Assembly: GCA_032871835.1 (NCBI GenBank)
Contig: CM065303.1
Location: forward strand, 23,872,001 to 23,936,000
Direction: 5' to 3'
Source: Dipteronia dyeriana
Lineage: Eukaryota > Streptophyta > Magnoliopsida > Sapindales > Sapindaceae
DNA: 64,000 bases
Part shown: piece by piece, positions 10,255 through 22,170 of the stretch
Numbering within the stretch: position 1 is the stretch's first letter
Layout: each line of letters begins with the position of its first letter
Notes under the pieces: generated by a model
Told to the model about the DNA's origin: nothing
The model's database searches: none
The model's input: only the letters and a program-made list of their open reading frames with translations
Position numbers and translations under genes: made by a program

Positions 10255-12371
10255 TGTTGGAATTTATGCCCTAAAGATGTTATTTGTAAATGGATTTATG
10301 AAATAAATAAAAGGAAAAGTTCAATTCATTCTTGTTGTGTTGTTTATTTTATAACTTTTGCATATATTTAACATCCAAGATTGCCAGATGTAATCTCGAA
10401 CTATGTATATGAGTTTCATATACGGATGGATACAGTAAGAGACGTGCAATTTAAAGAGTCCATAGATAGCAAATAAAGCTGGGTACTTTATTTTTGGTTA
10501 ATCTATAGTTGCGGTCCATTATGTAATGTATAGTGATTCTATCCTGAATCATTCATATGGAGATATGAGAATGGAGGCACCTTGTATAATGTGATCATAT
10601 AGGACTGGGTCATGATCTATATGAATATCTCATCAAGATCTGTTTACCGATGAGATTCATATATATCAACTAATGATGGCTACATATGGGTGATCTTAAT
10701 CTTGAGTGTCTTATCGACTCTTTCAAGTTAAATCGTGGTCTTTGATATACCATGGGTGATGTCAGATGCATTTCCTGATCAATATACTCCATATATTGGG
10801 ATTGCGATTTGACTTGTGGTTGGGAAGGTTTGTACACAATAGTGGAATCCACTTCTTCTTGTGAGAAGTAGATAGTAGTTCCCATAAGGGTTGATTCAGG
10901 GCATGGACAATATGAGCGCTCCCCTAATTCCGTGAGGAAATAGGATTTACTGTTCATTATAGAATCAACAGTACTTAAAAGATATATGTAATTAGGGGGT
11001 ATAACGAATATTATGACCCAACTCTAATTATGAACTACTGTGGAGGATCACACCATATGTAATAGCTATATCGATGGACACCGAGTTGTATCGATCTGTG
11101 TAAAAGCGTCTACAGTTGAGAGGGTGCAGCTTCGGATTTTTAGTCGAATAACAGTGGAGTTAATAATCAAATAATATTAATTAAAGAGTTTAATTAATGA
11201 TTCTGAGGATTATTGGAGCTCAAAATACTGTGGGTCCATTAGGTCCCCTTACTAGCCCGATCGATTTAGGTAACAAGGGTCACGGTAAATTAATTGGATT
11301 GTCCAATTAATTGTGTTACAAAAGTGACATGTATATATTCGGGAATTAATTGAATAATGAGATTATTTAATTAATGAATGTTAATAGTTAAATTAATTAA
11401 ATAATTAGATTATTTAATTATATTGATAATTATGAATTATTAATTGGAGGGTGTTAGTTGATATATGGATTTAGGTGAAGATAAAATAATACGATTATTT
11501 TATTTTACTAAATCATTTATTTAAGTATTTGAATTTAAGTTTAAATTTAAAATACTTATTATCGCTTTTAATATAATAGATATATTTGAAAAGAATAATT
11601 AAAAGATATATATCAATTATAACACAAGAAATTGAATTGGATACAAATTGGTGTATGTACATATATAAGTGTTTGTATAGGATACAAACAATGATATATA
11701 TATATGTTTTATATATTAAGAAAAAGATAGATATATTAATACACAAATATCAATATCAAGTGATGATGAAAATATGAATGTGCAGGTGAAGTAAAAAAAA
11801 AAAAGAATAGAATTACATATAATGCAAGTGGAGCCGTGAGGCATAGATTTAAAAAAGGCAAAAGTTGATTTTGTTTTTAGGTGTACCTGATACACACGCA
11901 TAAAAAAAGAACAAAAAAAGAAGGTATAAGTTTTGCATGAGATGTAATTTATGTGTACGTGAAATCAATACACCAAATTGAGAAGAAAAAGTTTCTTCAA
12001 GTATTTCTCTACATCTTCCATTCAAGTTTTTGAAACCGTGACACGTCCACACACAGTTACCAGTCCCGAAAGATAGCGAGGAAGTTCGAGTGATTCAGAC
12101 AGAAGCACATCGTAAAATGAAGGAGTCTCCAAACGTTGGTAAGATTGGTTCAGACAGGAGCATATCGTAAAGTGAAGGAGCCTCCAAACGTTGGTAAGAT
12201 TTTCTTATTCTGATTAAATAGATTTCAATTTCCTGTGTTTACATATTATATGTATTTGTTCCGAAAAATAATTATGATCCCATGTTCACTGGTCCCAGAT
12301 ACATATTATGATCTATATAAAAATTTTAAAACCTTACTTCCGCTGCGTGACCGATGAACGGGGTTCATTCA
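10255..12371 (+). repeat. 5' LTR of Copia A
   Basis: This 2117-bp LTR begins TGTTGGAATTTATGCC and ends ggggttcattca, where the 3' copy ends ggggttccaaca. The middle is strongly AT-rich (11160-11800). Confidence 0.9.
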
Positions 12372-12373
12372 AT

Positions 12374-12386
12374 TGGTATCAGAGCC
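12374..12386 (+). other. Primer-binding site of Copia A (tRNA-iMet type)
   Basis: The sequence tggtatcagagcc starts two bases after the LTR end. It is complementary to the 3' end of plant initiator methionine tRNA, as usual for Copia elements. Confidence 0.85.
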
Positions 12387-13819
12387 AATTTTATTTTCTT
12401 AACAGAAAATTGTATTCGTTGCTCCTGTATGTATGATTTTGTAGGCACGATTTAAATTGACTGTGTGATGTTTTTATAAGTATATTATCTTCTTTTTTTT
12501 AATTTATAAAAACATCATTGATCGTTAATTATATGGTACTGTGGATTTAGGGTTTATGGGTTGTATTATTATTATTATTTTGTTTATTTTTTTTACTATT
12601 ATTGTATTGTAAAAAAATGTTACCTATATTGAAGACCTAGAAAAATCACAAAGAAGGATTCATGAGATGAATCAGAGTGACCTGAAGAGACTGGAAGATA
12701 TCTGAAGTTACTAGAAGACCAAGGAATGCCTTGGAAAATTTTTGTAATTTTAGATTCCAATTTTTTAAGTTAAATAATCCACAGTACTCGGTTAATTCAT
12801 ATATGTTTTATATTATGTGATGATAAAAGCATTGTCATGCATACATAATTGGCTATGAATAATGAGATTAGTTTTTAATGATTAGAAAACTTGGTAATTC
12901 TCATTAATATTAATCTAGTTATTAAAGAGTTTAATAAGTTAGATTAATATGGTCATTTATTTTAATTAGGATTAATATGATTAATTATCTAATAATAAAT
13001 GAACCGAATAAAGTGTTAGAGTTTTAATAGTTAAAACTTGGTAAACACTAACATAATAATCTGACCTTAGTAAATAGTTTACAAAAGCTTAGATTATGCA
13101 CTAATAGGTTAGATTTTTAATTGTTAAAAATCATTAATAATTTATTAGTTAATTAGAATTTATTTCTAATCAGTTAATGCGCTAGATAACTTGATTAAAG
13201 TTAGTCGTTTAATCCTGTAGAATCTAGGTGCATTAACGGTTAATAGTAAACCCTAATTTTAAAATAGTGAGTGGGAGAGGGATATATGACATATATATCC
13301 CGCGGTCTCCATCATTAGTTCAACACCGTGAGATCCGAGTGGGGCCTCGTGACGGCTTTGTTTTCGTCCTCCCTAAGGAGGGTTTCCACAAAGGTCAATA
13401 CCAATGTTGACTTCCTAACGGATAGGATTTCTGAGGGTATTTCGGGATTGACTGACCCTAAGGCGGCAATTCTTGAGTTAAGCTCGTGAGATCTGAAATG
13501 GTGGGTTACACTCACGAAGGTTTTGATTAAGTTTGTTAATTAAAAACCTAACTGAATGAACGATGGTTGAATGATATGGAATAAGAGTTATTCTAGAATA
13601 TCATTTGAATGAGAATGTCTTGGTCCAACATGCAAAGACTTGACCGACCCTATGGCGGCACTTTTTTGTGGTATGTTGGATTGTCGTGGTATAGCAACTA
13701 GTTTTAGGGTAGTTCTAGTTTGTTAAACATGTTCATGCATCATGTTTAAATTTATGCCAAAACACTCACACTTGTTTTAAATTAATGACTGAATGAATGT
13801 TTTATTTATTTCAGCAATA
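12387..13819 (+). other. Leader of Copia A
   Basis: This 1.4-kb AT-rich leader has no coding signal. A short GC-richer part at 13300-13500 contains two similar stretches (ttgactgaccctaaggcggc and ttgaccgaccctatggcggc). The gag ATG follows a possible splice acceptor (tttatttcag). Confidence 0.6.
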
Positions 13820-14560
13820 ATGTCTTCTGCATTACTTAAAATTCTCACAAACGAAAAATTAACTGGTGATAACTACACTAAGTGGAAACTTAACATTAAT
13901 GCAATATTGGTCACCAAAGACCTCAAGTTTGTGCTTACGAAGGAATGTCCTCCAGCGCCTGCTGCCAATGCCATACGAACTATTCGTGAGGCATACAAGC
14001 GATGGGTCTCATCTGATGAGAAGGCTCAAACATATTTGTTGGCTTCAATGACAGAAGTGCTTGTCACAAAGCACGAAGTAACGACTTCAACATTCGAAAT
14101 CATGGAGTCATTGCAAGCTATGTTCGGGCAGCCCGTCGAGCAAAAGTGACACGAAGCTGTTCGTTCCGCTATGCTCGCTCGTATGAAGGAAGGTACGTCA
14201 GTTCAGGAACATGTCTTGAGCATGATGTCTTACTTCAACAAGGTAGAAGTTAATGGCGGGGCCATTGAAGAACCCAGTCAAATGAAGATCATACTGATGA
14301 CTCTTCCGAAAAGTTTTGATCAGTTTCAGAGCAATTACGGGATGAGCAAGTTAAAGTTCAGTCTTACACAGTTGCTCAATGAGATTGCTACCTTTGAGTC
14401 CTTGATTAAGGACAACAAGGGTAAGACCGGTGAGGCAAATGTTACCGAACCATCTTCCTACTCTAATAATAAGAAGAGAAAAAGGTCTACTGGGAAAGCG
14501 AAACGTAAGCCCAAACCCAAGAAAGCCCAAAGCAAGAAGAAGTCCAAGAAAAGTAAATAA
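13820..14560 (+). pseudogene. Copia A gag (no zinc knuckle)
   Basis: The reading starts MSSALLKILTNEKLTGDNY and follows the Copia gag of the UBN2 type (WKLNINAILV, YLLASMTEVL, LARMKEGTSVQEHV, LPKSFDQFQSNYG, LLNEIATFE). A TGA at 14147-14149 replaces an expected Arg codon, and a TAA at 14558-14560 closes the frame. The C-terminus is a lysine-rich tail (KPKPKKAQSKKKSKKSK). The usual CCHC zinc knuckle expected before DLLVLES is absent, which looks like a small internal deletion. The same frame continues into the protease, so gag and pol were one polyprotein. Confidence 0.85.
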
Positions 14561-17406
14561 GATTTACTTGTTCTTGAGTCATGTTTAGTGGAAAATGATT
14601 ATTCACCCTAAATAGTTGATTCAGGGGCCACAAACCATGTTTGTTCTTCTTTACAATGGACTGATTCTTGGACACAGCTAGAGGAGCAAGACTTCTCAAT
14701 GCATGTGGGGTCAAGGGATGTCGTGTCGGCACGAGCAGTGGGCGTAATTAGATTATGTTTTTGTAATAATTATATATTGTTGGGCAATGTATTTTATATT
14801 CCTGGATTTACACGGAATTTGATTTCTGTTTCTAAGTTGTTAGAACAAAAATATTATGTTTCTTTTAATAATAAGTCTGTTATTATTGGAAAGAATGGTC
14901 TGAATATTTTTTCATGAATTAATGAAAACAATTTGTATGTGTTAAGACAGTTAACACATACTACACTGCTCAACACCGAAATGTTTAAGGTTGAAAAAAC
15001 AAAAACTAAACGACATAAGATTTCTCCAGATAATGACACGTATCTCTGGCATCTAAGGTTTGGTCATATCAACCTTGACCAGATAGACATTCTAGTAAAA
15101 AGCGGACCTTTAAGTGAGTTAAAGGTTGGCACCTTACCTATCTGCGAATCTTGTCTAGAAGGTAAGATGACTAATAGACCTTTTACTGGAAAGGGGCTTA
15201 GAGCTAAAGAACCGCTAGAGCTTATACATACAGACGTCTGCAGACCGATGAATGTTAAAGCTAGGGGTGGTTATAAGTATTATGTCACCTTTATAGATGG
15301 CTACTCAAAATATGGATATGTCTACCTAATGCAACGGAAGTCGGAAAAATTTGAAATGTTCAAAGAATTTCGAGCTGAAGTTGAGAATTAATTAGGTAGG
15401 ACTATCAAGTCAATACGATCGGATCATGAAGGTGAGTACCTTGACCAAGAGTTTGAAGACTTCATGGTCGAGCATGTGATAGTTTCCCAACTCATAACTC
15501 CCGGTACACCTTAGTAAAATGGTGTAACGGAGAGGAGAAATAGAACCCTAATGGAAATGGTGAGATCTATGATTAGTTTCTCATCATTACCAAATTCCTT
15601 TTGGGGATATGCGTTACAAATAGTGACATACATTTTGAATGTAGTGCTATCCAAATCTGTTCCTAAGACTCCCCTAGAGTTGTGGAATGATCGTAAAGCT
15701 AGTTTATGACATTTTCACATATGGGGGTGTCTATCACACTTACTGAAGAACAAAACTGGAAAGCTAGACTCCAAGTCTGTTGTCTTCCTATTTGTAGGAT
15801 ACTCCAAGGAGACCAGATATGGACACTTCTATAGTCCTGAAGACAATAAAGTATTTGTATCGACAAATGCAACGTTTCTCGAGGACAATTACATTAGTGA
15901 CCATAAACCTCGTTCCAAGATTGTATTAAATGAGTTGGAGCCTGGTGAGACTAATGCTTCATTAACAAGAGTTGTTGATCCATATACATCTGAGAGTTAG
16001 ATGGTTCCTGATCAGGATACACTACCACCTAGATGTAGTGAGAGGGTTGTGAGACAACCTAAATGCTATTTAGGTATAGGTGAGGGACAATGTGTTGTCT
16101 CTGTTGATAGTGTGGATCCATTGACATTTAAGAATTCAATGGAAGATCCTGATAAAGAGGAATGGCTTAAAGCCATGAATCTCGAGATGGATCCATGTAC
16201 TCTAACTCAGTCTGGGATCTTGTAGACTTACCAGATGGGGTAAAACCCATAGGGTGTAAGTGGATCTAGAAGAGAAAGAGAGGAGTAGATGGAAAGGTAG
16301 AGACCTTCAAGGTAAGGCTAGCGGCTAAGGGTTATACCTAGAAAGAGGGGGTCGATTATGAAGATACCTTCTTGCCAGTAGCCATGTTTAAGTCTATTAT
16401 GATTTTTTTATCCATTGCTGCCTATTTTAATTATGAAATTTGGCAAATGGACGTCAAGACTGCATTCTTGAATGGCAATCTTGATGAGAGCATCTATATG
16501 ATGTAACCAGAGGAATTCGTGTCTCTAGATTAAGAGCAAAAGGTTTGCAAGCTATAAAGGTCCATCTATGGACTTAAGCAAGCATCTAGATCTTGGAACA
16601 TTAGGTTTGATGATGTGATCAAAACCTATGGCTTTGAGCAGAACGTCGATGAGCCTTGTGTCTATAAGCACATCATTGATAAGAAAGTAGTTTTCTTGGT
16701 CATATACGTAGATGATAGCCTACTCATTAGGAATGATGTGAGAGTGTTGTCTGATGTAAAAGGCTGGCTGGCTAGCCAGCTAATTCCAAATGAAAGATTT
16801 GGAGAGGCGAGTTATGTTCTAGGGATCCAACTTATAAGAGACCGTAAGAACAAACTCATAGCACTTTCTCAGGCATCATATATCGACAAGATTCTTATGC
16901 ACTTTTCGATGGAAAACTCCACGAAAGGTAATTTACCTTCTAGGCATGGAGTTCACTTGTCTAAGGAACAGTGTCCAAAGACACCTCAAGAAGTCGAGAA
17001 TATGAGACGTGTACCCTATGCATTGGCAGTAGGTAGTCTTATGTATGCCATGTTATACACGAGGCCGGACATCTGCTATGCAGTGGGAGTAGTCAGCAGA
17101 TACCAGTCCAACCTTGGATTGAATCACTGGGTTATTGTCAAGACTATTCTCAAGTATCTTCGGAGAACGTGAAGTTATAAGCTAGTGTATTCCGGGCAGG
17201 ATTTGATCCCGTTAGGATACACAGATTTTGATTTTTAGTCAGATAAGGATTATAAGAAATCCACGTCTGGATTAGTATTCACCTTAGGTGGAGGAGCCAT
17301 TGTGTGGAGAAGTATCAAGCAATCTTGCATTACTGACTCAACCATAGAACCCGAATATTTAGCTGCTTGTGAAGCTGCTAAAGAGGCTGTTTGGCTCCGT
17401 AAGTTT
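14561..17406 (+). pseudogene. Copia A pol: protease, integrase, reverse transcriptase, start of RNase H
   Basis: The aspartic protease motif VDSGATNHVC is at about 14612. The integrase zinc region (LWHLRFGHINLDQ, then CESCLEGKM) is at about 15040-15180, and the catalytic core has HTDVCRPM, RSDHEGEY and QNGVTERRN. The reverse transcriptase starts near 16130 and keeps YVDDSLLI at about 16700. RNase H begins near 17200 (GYTDFDF, STSGLVFTLGG, EYLAACEAAKEAVWLR) and stops at an insertion at 17406. From gag to about 16220 the frame is unbroken except for nonsense codons, several of which look like CAG/CAA/CGA to TAG/TAA/TGA changes. A frameshift then moves RT to the next frame. RNase H resumes at 27966. 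Confidence 0.9.
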
Positions 17407-18132
17407 TGTTAGGTTTTAGTTTGTGTTAGCATTAATTCCATATCAAAATGATGTTTACTTGTAATGATTTAGTTGTTTAGATTCATTATGATTCAAGCTT
17501 CAAAGAAGAATGAACAACAAGTCAAAGCAAGTTCAAAGTCTTCAAAGAGAAATGATGCAATATGATTCTACAAAGGTATACTAAGACCTTATCTTTCTCT
17601 TACAAGGCTTAGGCACACACACACAATTCACATATTTGTGTCCCTACATCGTTGTGTACCATGTATAACACATTCACACACTTGAAGATGAATGCTTATG
17701 CATTGGTATGGAAATAACATGTTTTGGAAAATGCATGATTGGAGACTATCTCTATGTAGTTTACATTCTTGTGTGAATTGTTTTTGTATGTGTATATGTT
17801 TGTATAACATGGATATTGAACTTGATTTTAGTCTTAAATCATTCTTGATTGAGTTCCAGTTATTTCGGTTACTCATACTATTGATTTCAAGTTCTAAGTC
17901 AAAAGATACTACACTTTGAACTCATGTTGCATACATTGTCTTCATCTTCGTGTATCGAGTCAAATTATTAATTTTTGGGTTGAGTATCTTATATGTCCAT
18001 GTCCGTGAGGGAGTTACGGTTTGTAATCCGTTAACAGATTTGAATTCCAAGTTTGGAGGCCAGAGAACGGTGGAAGAACGCGTGAGGAGTGCAAGGGAGT
18101 TGCACCATGGCCAAAGGAGCATTGGTGCAAGC

Positions 18133-18202
18133 CCGAGATGGTGCGTGGCCATCTCGGCTGCAACACCTTGATGCCCCGAGATGCCCACACGCCATCTCGG
18201 GG
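18133..18202. repeat. Two adjacent perfect hairpins in the LTR of element C
   Basis: Stem 1 is CCGAGATGG (18133-18141) pairing with CCATCTCGG (18149-18157) over a 7-base loop. Stem 2 is CCCCGAGATG (18174-18183) pairing with CATCTCGGGG (18193-18202) over a 9-base loop. The first stem is preserved in the 3' LTR (about 26145-26170), while the second has one mismatch there. Confidence 0.85.
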
Positions 18203-19206
18203 AAGCAATAACAAAGGAGGCTATTTTGGTATTTTAAGCTTCTTTCATTCCCTCTCCTTTATATTCATTTTCCCTCTCACATTTACTCCTAAGAAGAAAT
18301 TTAAACTTGTGTGCAGAAATTTTCTCTCTACATTTGCTCACCTTCCAAACACCATAACTTCTTCATTTGAACTCTTATTTGAGTGATTCAAAGTTAAGAG
18401 TGTATGTATATTCATCCTCCATCTTTTCTCTGAAGGTTTGAGTGAGTTTTATTGCTTCTTTTGGAATCTAAACACTCAAAAATGGGGCTGCACCAAAATC
18501 AACTAAGGTATTGATTTTCTCTCAAAAGATTTCTTTTTAAACTTGGTCAATTTCCTTGGGTTTTCTTCTTCAACATATATATGTGTATTGTGAGTGTTTT
18601 GATTTGAGTTTTGAACTCTTTTAAAGCTAGGTTAAGTTTCAATTGAAATCTTACATGTTGAGTGAGGTTTTGATTTTGCCTATGTTTTCACATGTTTGGG
18701 ATTGTATTGTGCTAGCTTTGATTCTAGGACTATTTGATGATCTTTGATTGATTGATTTTGTAAAAAATAGTTCCTCACATGTATTAGGCTCTTCTGTCCA
18801 AATCTCACATTAATACAGGTGCTTATGTTCTTTTGAGTTATTCATGTGTTTTTGTTAAATCTATGAATAAGAATATGCTCTAGAACTTTAGCTTTAATCT
18901 AAATGATTTTGTCATATGATTTTAGCTTGTTTTTGGTTTATGTTATTTAAACTTGATTAGATGATTCATTGAACATATCTTGTGATTCAAGTTTTAGATC
19001 TATGTATGTATCTAGGTTGTAATTAATGTTGAACATATCTTACATGATCTAGATGAATTAAACATGCATGATTGACTAGACTATATTTGATTTGTGCATT
19101 TATGCTCATGTCTAGTATTTTCTATGGGATGTGTTGATCATAACATTCTATGTTGCGTGCTTGTTAGCATTTTGCATTCCTGATCACCTAGATGCCTTGT
19201 GAGAAT

Positions 19207-19632
19207 GAAGTCTTGACAATAGGTGTGAGACTAATGTATTTGAGCAAGAAAGTCTTGGCAAGAGGTGTGAGACCTTAGATTGTCAAGCAAGAAAGTCTTG
19301 GCTAGAGATGGGAGAACTCGGATAGTCGAGCAAGAAGTCTTGCCTTGGGTCGTGAGGATCCGGTAAGGTGTGCGAGGAAGTCTTGACAATAGGTGTGAGA
19401 CCTATGTTGTTGAGCAAAAAAGTCTTGGCAAGAGGTGGGAGACCTCGGATTGTCAAGCAAAGAAGTCTTACCTAGGGTCGTGAGGATCCAGAAGGGTGAG
19501 CAAGGAAGTTTTGACTAGAGTCGGGAGGACTCGAATAATTGAGCAAGAAGTCTTACCTTAGGCCGTGAGGATCCGTAAAGGTGAGCGAGGAAGTCTTGAC
19601 AAGAGGTGTGAGGCCTCAGATTGTTGAGCATG
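19207..19632 (+). repeat. ~42-bp tandem repeat, 10 units, in 5' LTR of C
   Basis: Units begin aagtcttg or aagtctta and contain gtgagga or gtgagacc followed by gagcaag. They start at about 19208, 19250, 19293, 19334, 19378, 19420, 19463, 19506, 19548 and 19591. The homologous array in the 3' LTR has nine. Confidence 0.9.
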
Positions 19633-20098
19633 AGGGCGACATCTTCATGAGTAGGATAGGAGGGTAGTTTCTAGGTGAATGGGTCACATGAGAGATTGTA
19701 CTTGTCTTATCTACTAGTGAATTTTGTTTACCGGTGGTTGCTAACCCGTGGATGTTTCCTCTTCGGAGGTTTACCACGTTATATCTTGTGCCAACGTTTC
19801 TCTATCCCTATCTCTCTTGTATTTGTATTTGTTATTTGAATACTAAGGATATAATTCTTTATGTAAGTTGACTTTCTTTCTATGATATAGATTGTGTATG
19901 TGTTACCATTACTTGTTTGTATCATACTTTACTTGTTTTATATATTGGTTAAGTGTCTTTAATTGATATATTTATTGGTGATACAAGCAATCTAGAGGGA
20001 CAAAATTTTGTTTGTTTCTAAGGGAATTGAAAAAGGTGTCTAACCTATTCACCCCCCTAGGTTAGCCTTGAGCATTTAATTGTGTTTGTATTTTCAAT

Positions 20099-20110
20099 TG
20101 GTATCAAACC
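20099..20110 (+). other. Primer-binding site of element C
   Basis: The sequence tggtatcaaacc lies two bases after the 5' LTR end. It is a slightly mutated form of the tRNA-iMet complementary tggtatcagagc. Confidence 0.8.
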
Positions 20111-20224
20111 AGGATACTAGATTGTACTTAGTGAGAGTCCAGGTGATACATTCACTGTTTTTGCAAAGCTTTTGAAGTTATAGGTTTACAAGATGATGTA
20201 ACGGCGGAAGGAGCCTCAAATATT

Positions 20225-22170
20225 ATGCCACCGTTACTTCAAGGCACTAACTATGGGTATTGGAAGTTGAGGATGAAAGCCTACATCCGCTCTATTGATG
20301 AAAGGTCTTGGATGGTAGTGGAAGAAGGTTATAGTCCTCTTACCAAGGTTCAAGAGGATGGGATACTCAAGCCAAGGAGTGAATGGACAACGAATGAGTT
20401 TGAGGTTGCTAAATGGCACCATCGTGCTATGAATGCCATCTTTGGAGGAGTTGATGGGCATCAATTCTCTTACATTCAAAATCTTGAATCCGCAAAGGAA
20501 ACTTGGGATACTCTCCAAGTTACTAATGAAGGAACCTAGTGGTGAAGAAATTGAGGCTTCAAATGTTGGCATCACAATTTGAAGGTTTAAGTATGGGTGA
20601 AGAAGAAAAGTTTGAAGAATTCCAATTTCGGCTTCTTAACATTGCTAACCAATATCAAGCACTTGGAGTACCTATCTCAAAAGAGCGTTTATATTGGAAA
20701 ATCCTTAGGTCTCTTCCGAAGAGATTCAAATCAAAGGTGACGGCCATTGAGGAAAGCAAGGATATGGATAGTATGAACATTGATGAGTTGCTTGGGTCAC
20801 TCCAAACTTATGAGATGTGCTTGAAGCCAAAGATTAAGAGTAAGGGATTACTCTCAATGCTATAGAGGAGGAGAGTGATGATGAAAATGAAGAGATGGCT
20901 CTTTTGGTTAGAAAGTTCAAGAAGTTTCTAAAGAAGAATGTCAAGCCTAAGGGCAAGTCTTCTAAGGAAAAAGGAGTTAAGAGAACATCATCTCCAAGGA
21001 ATGAGAAGAATAGTCAAGCCATGAACAAGAAAGATGTTCAATGCTATAATTGTCCTGGTTTCGGTCACTTTGCTAGTTAGTGTACCAAGAAACCATCTAA
21101 GAAGGACAAGAAAGGCAAAGTGTTGGCGGCTACTTGGAGTGATGATAATTCTAGTGACAATGAGAGCTCTAGTAGTGAGTCTTCAAGTGATAAAGAGTTG
21201 GTGAACAACTTTGTAGCTCTAACGGCTTCTCATTCTCCACTAGATGTTGTTGGTACAATATCTATGAACAAGAACTTTGATGCAAATCATCATGGAAGCT
21301 CTAGTTCCATTCCTACTAATCTTGAGTTGTTTGACAAGATATAAAAGCTTGAAGAAGCTAGAGATAATGCTCTAAGAGAGGTAGTTGAGAAGGATGATTT
21401 GATCATGAAACAACTAGATGAGTTTGTGGTTGTCACTCGTAGACTTCTTGGTGAGAAAGGTGATATTATGAAGAAGTTTAGAGAACTTGAAAAGATAAAC
21501 CTTGAGAAAGATAATGTGATATCTTCTTTGAAGAAGAGAGAACAAGAACTAATGGAAGAGATAGACACATCTAAGGAGGCCATCAAGGACTTAGTGAATG
21601 ATTCGGTAAGTGTGTCTAGTGTTAGGAATCTTGTTAACTCTCATAGTGGTGAAGATGACTTGGTAATTGAAGAGGAGCTCTTGGAAGCACCACTTCCTAC
21701 TCACTTTGATGAAGTCGTGATTGATAAGAAACCACATAAGAAGAGAAGATCAAAAGCCAAGAAGAAGTAGGGGAACAAGGTATCTTTGCAAACTCTTAAG
21801 TTCAACTCCAAAAGGTACAATCTCATCTTTTATTCCAATTTGCCATTATTGCAACACAATAGGTCACATTAAGCCTAGGTGTTATAAATATATAGAAAAA
21901 TACAAATTAGGAAATGAATCTAGAGATAAGGAGATTAAACTTCAACTTGAACATGCTAAGGTTTTGAAAGTTGAAAAACATGATAATTTTGCTAAGCATG
22001 AAAAGAAGTTTTGGAGTATAAAGAATACTAATCTTGTTCAACTTGACAAAGCTTGTGTAGAAAATGTTAAGGAAGGATTATTAATGATATTCTTGTTAAT
22101 CAAGTCATTGAAGGACTTTACTCTAGATTTAACATTGTTGTCAAGGATGATATTGGAAATGTTTGTGTAG
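20225..22170 (+). pseudogene. Gag of element C (Sirevirus-like, coiled coil, two zinc-knuckle-like motifs)
   Basis: The reading starts MPPLLQGTNYGYWKLRMKAY, a Copia gag opening, then FGGVDGHQFSYIQ and ETWDTLQVT. After a frame change it continues at 20539 with MLASQFEGLSMGEEEKFEEF, ERLYWKILRSLPKRF and DELLGSLQTYEMCL. A basic region and a first knuckle (CYNCPGFGHFAS, final Cys after a TAG) are at about 21045-21085. An acidic Ser-rich part, a long heptad-rich coiled coil (about 21350-21590) and a KKRRSKAKKK stretch lead to a second knuckle (CHYCNTIGHIKPRCYK) near 21840. At least two frameshifts and several stops make it non-functional. No integrase or RT follows. Confidence 0.85.

Larger units (their letters stand above)
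17407..20096 (+). repeat. 5' LTR of element C
   Basis: This 2690-bp LTR runs from tgttaggttttagtttgtg to gtgtttgtattttca. It holds two adjacent hairpins (18133-18202) and a ~42-bp tandem array of 10 units (19207-19632). It is about 140 bp longer than the 3' copy because of one extra tandem unit and a further segment near 18970-19090. Confidence 0.9.
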
